Source of the DNA: Galeruca laticollis
Taxonomy: Eukaryota > Arthropoda > Insecta > Coleoptera > Chrysomelidae
Length of the DNA stretch: 64,000 bases
NCBI GenBank assembly: GCA_963921935.1
Contig: OY998180.1
Span: 77,754,762-77,818,761 of the forward strand
Reading direction: 5' to 3'
Within the stretch, counting starts at the first letter, position 1, and every line of letters starts with the position of its first letter. A program made the translations under genes and the position numbers. A model generated the notes under the pieces. That model was not told the DNA's origin. It did no database searches and saw nothing but the letters and a program-made list of their open reading frames with translations. Below are positions 58,082 to 64,000 of this stretch, piece by piece.

Positions 58082-58139
58082 GTGGAATATGAATTTCATA
58101 TTCCACACCGGTGGAATACAATTTTTTATACGTATTCCA
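58082..58139. promoter_or_regulatory. cluster of four alternating TGGAATA motifs upstream of recombinase gene 2
   Basis: GTGGAATATGAA-T-TTCATATTCCAC (58082-58106) is a perfect palindrome. It is followed at once by GTGGAATAC (58111) and the inverted GTATTCCAT (ending 58140). The cluster lies about 150 bp before the start of a tyrosine recombinase gene. It could be a recombinase site, a promoter operator or an element end. Confidence 0.5.
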
Positions 58140-58293
58140 TAACATGACCGCGTTACAAAATAGAATCGATCTTGCTTGGATAGTTGTTACTAGGGCAACT
58201 AAAATAATTGATTTTGACCAATAGTATATTAGACGTTTGCAGTAATTTTGCAGTTTTCAGTTGAGATTAAATTGTGTTTAACGCGCGTTTCTC

Positions 58294-58950
58294 ATGCATT
58301 CCGACAGTGAAAACGAAAGTCCATGCACCCCTCCAGAAATTTGTGGAGCCGCACAAGTAGCAACACTTGAATTACTTCCAGAGAAATCAAGGAAAAATTA
58401 CAAAATTGTATACAACAGCTTTGTAGACTGGCGACTAAAAATGGCACCAACTCATTTTCCGAGGACACTTTGTTAGTATATTTCAAGGAATTGACAAAGA
58501 AATATAAATCGTCCACATTGTGGCGCCATTACTCCATTCTCAAAAACACGCTTAATCTTAAACATAATGTAAATACAGGATCTTACCCAAAAGTTCGTGC
58601 TTTATTAAAAAGACAGAGGGCTACCAACCGAAGAAATCACCGGCATTTAATGGAGATGATATACACAAATTTATAACTGAAGCGCCAGATATTAAATACT
58701 TTGCCACAAAGGTAAAACAATAAGTTGATATACGTCGGAATTTAACTGAATAGTCTAGTATGTTTGATTTTTTATAGGATGCATTAATAATGGGGGTGAT
58801 GGGAGCTTGCCGATCAAACGAGTTATATAAAATGAAAAGAGAGGATCTACAATTTTTTGATAGTTGCATAAATGTATTTGTTCCAGTTGCGAAGACGAAA
58901 GTTCCCAGAAATTTTGCTATTGCCGGAAATTTTTATATCGTCAAAAAATA
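58294..58950 (+). pseudogene. second tyrosine recombinase, 5' part, with a 66-bp intron
   Basis: The ATG at 58294 (MHSDSENESPCTPPEI) begins a frame that reads EKSRKNYKIVYNSFVDWRL, then in shifted frame LVYFKELTKKYKSSTLWRHY and LKHNVNTGSYPKVRALLKRQ, the SAM-like core-binding part. Frame changes occur near 58460 and 58620. A phase-0 intron with GT-AG ends lies at 58712-58777. Next comes MGACRSNELYKMKRE, with the first catalytic Arg, up to FYIVKK. At 58950 an array element interrupts the gene, which resumes at 61645. Such genes are common in insects; the Crypton label is by similarity of the catalytic pattern. Confidence 0.8.
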
Positions 58951-61644
58951 AACGGTTTTGAAGATCAAAACTAACTTTTCCGCATCTGTGAGAAGCCCTG
59001 AACAATATTCTATCGTAAAATTGGTTACTTGTTTACACTTCGGGGGACGTATCGTGCTAACAAACCGAAATTTCCCCTAAAGTAACCAAAAATGTAGTAT
59101 ATCTGGATTTATAGGACCCGCTGTACTCGCTATAGTCAGCTGAAAATCAATAGGGTACATATGTGAGACACCTTGAAAAATATCCAATTATAAAATTGGT
59201 CACTTGCATACACCCAGGAGGCTGTATCGTACTAACAACCCGAAATTTCTCCAAAAAGGACCAAAAATGTGGCACTTCAGGTACCATAGCACCCGTTGAA
59301 CTATCTCTGGTGAGCTAAAAATCAATAAACTTCATCTATAAGACCCCCTGAATAATATTCAATCATAAAAGTCAATTTTATACACTATGTGCTGTATCGT
59401 GCTAACAAACTGAAAATTCTCCAAAACTGACAAAAATTTGGTACTTCAAGTACCATAGCACTCGTTGTACTGGCTTTAGTGAGCTGAACATCAATACGGT
59501 TCATCTTTGAGATGTCCTGAATAATATCCAATCATAAAATTGGTCACGTGTATATAATCCGGAGGCTGTATCGTGTTAACGAACTGAAATTTCTCAAAAA
59601 ATTATAAAAATGTGGTACTTAAAGTACTATAGCACCTGTTGTACTAGATCTGGTGAGCTGAAAATTAATAAAGTTCATCTGTAAGATGTCCTGAATAATA
59701 TTCAATCATAAAAGTGGTGACTAGTTGCACTCCGGAGGCTGTATCGTGCTAACAAACTGAATTTTCTCAAAAAATGACAAAAATGTCGTACTTCGAGTAC
59801 CATAGCACTCGCTGTACTGGCTGTGGTGAGCTAAAAATCAAGAGGGTGCATCTGTGAAATGTCCTGAACAATATTCTATCATAAAATTGGTGACTTGTTG
59901 CACTCCGGAGGCTGTATCGTGCTAACAAGACATGTAACGAAAAGTGGCCGACGACAACGACGACATACACACAGGATTTTTGTTCTAAAAACCATTTTTT
60001 CGTGTTGTTCTTGATGGAAAACGTGAAAATAACTCGAAATTTTTTTTCAAAATTCCAACTTTTTTCGGGGTAAACCAATACTTTTCTAGCATATAGATAG
60101 GTTGAGCGGAAAAGTAATAACGGCTTTAAAGATTAATACTAATTTTTCCGCGTCGTTGAGATGCCCTGAACAATATTCTATCATAAAATTGTTACTTGTA
60201 TACACTTCGGGGGATATATCGTACCAACAAACCAAAATTTCTCCAAAAATAACAAAAAATAAACGGTTTTAAAGATTAAAACTAACTTTTTTCTACTTCC
60301 GCTACTAAAACCGCACTTTGAACACGGGTTTGACATGCACAAAATGAGTCTTCAAACACTAGTGTTTAAAATGCGAAAAGTCACATCTCGTTTATCTTTT
60401 GTTTTTTAAACGTCAAATCAAGTGTATCTTTTGTATGTTAAATTTCATATTCCGTGATAATTTTGTTATTCTGCGTCATTTGATTTGTCAGTCAGCTGTC
60501 AGCCATCGTCCGTCATGTAATGAATATAATTCAAATATAATATAATTTTCACCTTCCCGCGGGCGAAGAAAAAGTATAGTAAGCACCTCGTGTTAAAAAC
60601 GTCTTTAGTCACTAGTTTCACAAGGAACTCGTTCCGCTTCGCTCCACTCGTGCCTAGTAAAACTCGTGACTAAAGTAACCTTTTCTGTGAGACGCCCAGA
60701 ACAATATTCTATCATGAAATTGTGTTACTTGTATACACTTCGGGGGATGTATCGTGCTAACAAACCGAAATTTCTCCAAAAATAACCAGTAGTTTATCTG
60801 GAGTTATATGACCCACTGTACTCGCTATAGTCAGCTGAAAACCATAGGGTACATTAGTAAGACACCTTAAATAATTTTCAATCATAAAATTGGTCACTTG
60901 TATACACCCGGGAGGCTGTGTCGTACTAACAAACTGAAAATTCTCCAAAAATTATAAAAAATTGGTACTTCAGGTACCATAGCACCCGTTGTACTGGATT
61001 TAGTAAGATGAATATCGATAGTCATAATCTTTGAGAGGCTCTGAATTATATCCAATCATAAAATTGGTAACTTGTATATACTCCGGAGGCTGTATCGTGC
61101 TAACAAACTGAAAATGATAAAAACTGAAAATGACATAAATGTCGTACTTAAAGTACTATAGCACCTGTTGGACTGGCTTTGGTAAGCTAAAAATAAATAG
61201 GGTTCATCTGTGAGATGTCTTAAATAATAATGAATCATAAAGTTGGTGATTTGTTGCACTCCGGATGCTGTATCGTGCTAACAAACTGAAATTTCTCAAA
61301 GAATGACAAATATGTCGTACTTCAAGTAACATAACACCCGTTGTACTAGCTCTGGTGAGCTGAATATCAATAGGGTTCATCTGTGAGATATCTTGAACAA
61401 TATTCAATCATAAAATTGGTGACTTTTTGCACTCCGGATGCTGTATCGTGCTAACAAGGAATGTAACGAAAAGTGGCCGACGACAACGACGACATACACA
61501 CAGGATTTTTTTCTAAAAACCGTTTTTTCGTGTTTTTATTGATGGAAAACGTAAAAATAACTCAAAAATGTATTCAAAATTCCAACTTTTTTGGGGTAAA
61601 CCAATACTTTCCTCGCATATTAGATAGGTTGGGCGGAAAAGTAA
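58951..61644 (+). mobile_element. tandem-array element inserted in the recombinase gene (2,694 bp)
   Basis: Inserted at a TA (58949-58950 and 61645-61646), splitting the recombinase codon string. Ends: AACGGTTTTGAAGATC...AACTTTTCCGC on the left and GGGCGGAAAAGTAA on the right; the CTTTTCCGC parts are inverted copies. Inside are units of about 168-178 bp, with GGCTGTATCGTGCTAACAAAC recurring near 59047, 59222, 59390, 59566, 59738, 59909, then 60738, 60917, 61090, 61268 and 61440. An internal right-end/left-end junction at 60116/60117 shows at least two copies in tandem. 60297-60675 is a foreign insert. No gene. Confidence 0.85.
60297..60675. other. foreign segment within the array element
   Basis: About 380 bp without the array unit. 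It contains GTCACTAGTTTC, CTCGTTCCGCTTCGCTCCACTCGTG and CTCGTGACTAAAG. It interrupts the second array just after an internal element end (60260-60296). It is probably another small element; its ends were not resolved. Confidence 0.5.
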
Positions 61645-62114
61645 TATGCTGATCTCAGACCATCGGACGTATCAAGTTCCCTCTTCCTAAATTTTCAAAA
61701 CGTAAAATGCACAGAACAAATTAATGGTATAAATAAATTTGGAAGAATGGATGAAGAAATAGCAGAATTTTTGAAACTACCAAATCCAGAAAGTTACATA
61801 GGACATTGCCTTCGGCGAATATTACAGCCCTAAAACGTCACGGGGGCTGGAAATCAGTCTTTGTAACTGAATGCTATATTGCTGACTCTAAGAAAAATAA
61901 AATGGAAGCCGCCAATATAATTTTGCACCAAATCAATCCAAATTTTAGCAGTATTTCGAATGCCGATTCATGTCCATCCACGTCTGCTGATAGAGTCAGC
62001 AATTTTGCTATTAATTCTTCGATTACCAATGAAAGCACCTATATTAATATTGAAACTGCAAGTAAACCTGCAACCATGAATTTTAACATTTTAACAAATG
62101 TTAGTTACAATTAA
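61645..62114 (+). pseudogene. second tyrosine recombinase, 3' part
   Basis: Resumes in frame with YADLRPSDVSSSLFLNF, then FLKLPNPESYIGHCLRR, which holds H-x2-R (61804-61815). After a gap the frame at about 61830 reads TALKRHGGWKSVFVTECYIA, with the His/Trp and nucleophile Tyr. About ten residues between these motifs are missing, with a frame change, so the active site is damaged. A Ser/Asn-rich tail runs to the TAA at 62112. 62115-62690 beyond is AT-rich with no gene. Confidence 0.8.
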
Positions 62115-62694
62115 TTTTATAAATAATTAGTTAATAATAAAAATTATTACTTAGCTTATTTAGGCACTTACGTTAATGTTAATTTATTCTTGTGGAAATT
62201 TCTAATTTTTTTGGAAATTGCAATTATTTTGACAAATCTGCAAAATATTACCTATATTTCTTAATAAAATGAATAGTCGTGGATCAAGAATATCATTTGG
62301 CTCGCGTAATATAGCCTACATTATAAGTTCGTTAAATAATATACTATTCTAATGTATCAAACAATGGTTCAAGTGAAAGTATTTCTCATCTAGTTAACAA
62401 TATCATATGCCTTGGAAATTATTCTAGGCGATTACCAAAAATATAACATTATTATCAATAATTATATGATATTTTAGTTCTTTTGTTTAGTAATTAATAA
62501 TAACAAGGTTTTTTTTAATTGCTCATAGATTTTTCTCCGTATTTTCCTCTGATTTTGAAGGTTATATATTTTTACAATATAAAACCAGTTGGAAAGCGCC
62601 ACAGTGTGTCGTATACGAAAACTTACTTCTAAGCAGTAATTTCAGTTTTATGAACAATTAAATTACCGAATTTGTTAATACAATAACAAAACAA

Positions 62695-62900
62695 ACACAA
62701 CACAACACAACACAACACAACACAACACAACACAACACAACACAACACAACACAACACAACACAACACAACACAACACAACACAACACAACACAACACAA
62801 CACAACACAACACAACACAACACAACACAACACAACACAACACAACACAACACAACACAACACAACACAACACAACAACACAACACAACACACAAACACA
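62695..62900. repeat. (AACAC)n pentanucleotide array
   Basis: About 40 copies of a 5-bp unit, nearly perfect until 62875. Long open frames here (Cys-Val-Leu runs) are artefacts of the repeat. Confidence 0.97.
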
Positions 62901-62931
62901 AAGCAAACACCTTTTATGATATAACATAGAC

Positions 62932-63092
62932 ATATATAAATGGACAGAGCGATATTCTCACTCTCTCCTCTAAAGAGAGACAAACCGACTACGCTGCCAA
63001 TAACTGCCAGTTCAACGGTTTGTGTCTCGCGTACTTTTCGATATTTTTTCACTGCACAACTGAATACGGATCGCTCAGTCCATTTATATAAT
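62932..63092. mobile_element. small inverted-repeat element (about 160 bp)
   Basis: Ends ATATATAAATGGACAGAGCGAT and its near-complement ATCGCTCAGTCCATTTATATA, with arms of about 22 bp. The ATA-rich ends make the duplication hard to define. It abuts the pentanucleotide array. Confidence 0.65.
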
Positions 63093-64000
63093 TCTGTTTT
63101 ATGATTTAAACTAAACAATTCAATAAATAAATGAATAAAGGTCAGATATCAATTTTTTTCTCTATTGAAGATGCTTCAGACTATGCTGATTCCAAATCCG
63201 TTTATACCTAAGCTAAGCACTTACGGTTCGTCTGTTGATGCTTGAAACGGATGGACGGACCTCAGATTAACACATAAAAAAATATTTTTGTTTGATTTTT
63301 TGATGCCCCAAACATCGAGTCACATCTAAGCTCACTTGCGGACATTTCCACCGCTTTCCCATATTTACACTTTCTCTTTAGTTGCAGGAAAAATGAAAAT
63401 AGAAATTTAATTGAAAATTTGTTATAAAGTTATGCAAAAAAATTATACTAGTTTATTAAACATACTTTTATTCAATAAAGACATATCCTGATATAAATTT
63501 TAAACAAGTATTTGTTGTAACCATAGATATATCTATGGTTGTAACTAAAAGTACCTGCTTTATGTGTCTTGTGTCTTGGACAAATATGTATTGTTAGAGA
63601 GTCCCCGACGATAATTTCGAATGCTGTGGTATTTGAAGTCAATAATGTCAAACGTGGTCGTGGTATGTTTATAGTGATCGAGACCGAGCTATAGAGGCAG
63701 CACTTCTGTCGAAAGTAGAGCGCCCTGGTGTTAAATAAGAAAAACATTGTGATGTAAACAGTGTAATAAATAACCTACAAAATTCAAAAAATGAATAGAT
63801 CTTTTTATTTTCTTTGCCAGGAAAAATTGTTGGTATGTAAGATGGGTGTAGGGGATTATCAGATTTATGATTATTGACAAAATGAGTAATGCAAATTCTA
63901 GAATTTTTATTTGGTTCCCAATCCTTCCGAAGTTTTCTGAAATGTAATTAAAAAACTTGAAATGATTCGTTTTGTACAAATGTTAACTTTCTTTCTCTTA
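63093..64000. other. non-coding end of window
   Basis: AT-rich. Contains a 22-bp palindrome AACCATAGATATATCTATGGTT near 63520-63541. No gene recognised. Confidence 0.5.

Noticed and set aside
58951..61644. Regular repeats as a CRISPR array
   Set aside because: Units are about 172 bp, lack unique spacers, and the context is a eukaryotic transposon.
62695..62900. AACAC array as telomere
   Set aside because: Insect telomeres are usually TTAGG or TCAGG; this unit is different and internal, so it is treated as a microsatellite.
62629..63118. Three overlapping Cys/Val/Leu-rich frames
   Set aside because: They are three readings of the AACAC array.

Overview
This AT-rich window looks like intergenic or heterochromatic DNA from a large, repeat-laden arthropod genome, most probably an insect. 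The evidence is the mix of elements: BEL/Pao and Ty3/gypsy LTR elements, a Penelope-like element, a non-LTR element with RNase H, pogo-like, ZMYM1-like hAT and DUF4817-type DNA transposons, and two Crypton-type tyrosine recombinases. The insect order cannot be fixed from the sequence. No rRNA, tRNA or CRISPR was found. Only one locus looks like host coding sequence, a small spliced THAP-like gene on the minus strand near 26.4-28.1 kb, and its THAP exon is frame-disrupted. Almost every other protein-coding stretch belongs to a transposable element.

Layout. 0.4-1.4 kb: the 3' end of a Penelope-like element with a GIY-YIG endonuclease remnant and a hammerhead-ribozyme motif. 1.52-1.76 kb: a near-perfect foldback element. 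1.76-8.39 kb: a complete BEL/Pao retrotransposon with LTRs that look identical, a 5-bp target duplication and one intact 1706-codon gag-pol frame; it is the only element here that looks young. 9.18-17.25 kb: a long-TIR DNA transposon (DUF4817-type transposase fragments) that holds a minus-strand gypsy element plus the tail of a second copy sharing an LTR. 17.9-20.8 kb: a pogo-like element with clear TIRs and TA duplications. 21.06-24.6 kb: a second, minus-strand pogo-like element with a duplicated C-terminal module. 24.8-25.6 kb: a TA-flanked MITE. 26.4-28.1 kb: the THAP-like gene with a foldback element in an intron. 28.1-39.7 kb: mostly non-coding, with a tandem-array element, a solo LTR, small MITEs and a hAT tail.

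39.7-46.2 kb is a nested insertion. A Crypton-type recombinase gene is cut in two by a 5.36-kb minus-strand non-LTR retrotransposon with a 12-bp target duplication. 46.3-56.4 kb: a foldback MITE, a hAT pseudogene and two decayed gypsy elements. 58.1-62.1 kb: a second, different tyrosine-recombinase gene with a 66-bp intron, interrupted by a 2.7-kb element made mostly of about 172-bp tandem repeats. Its relative lies in opposite orientation at 31.8-33.6 kb. The window ends with an AACAC pentanucleotide array, a small MITE and unassigned AT-rich DNA.

The genes do not form an operon or pathway. Their relations are insertion order: recombinase genes were hit by later elements, the long-TIR transposon was hit by gypsy, and the BEL element landed in the end of the foldback. 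All assignments come from reading motifs by eye; no database search was run.
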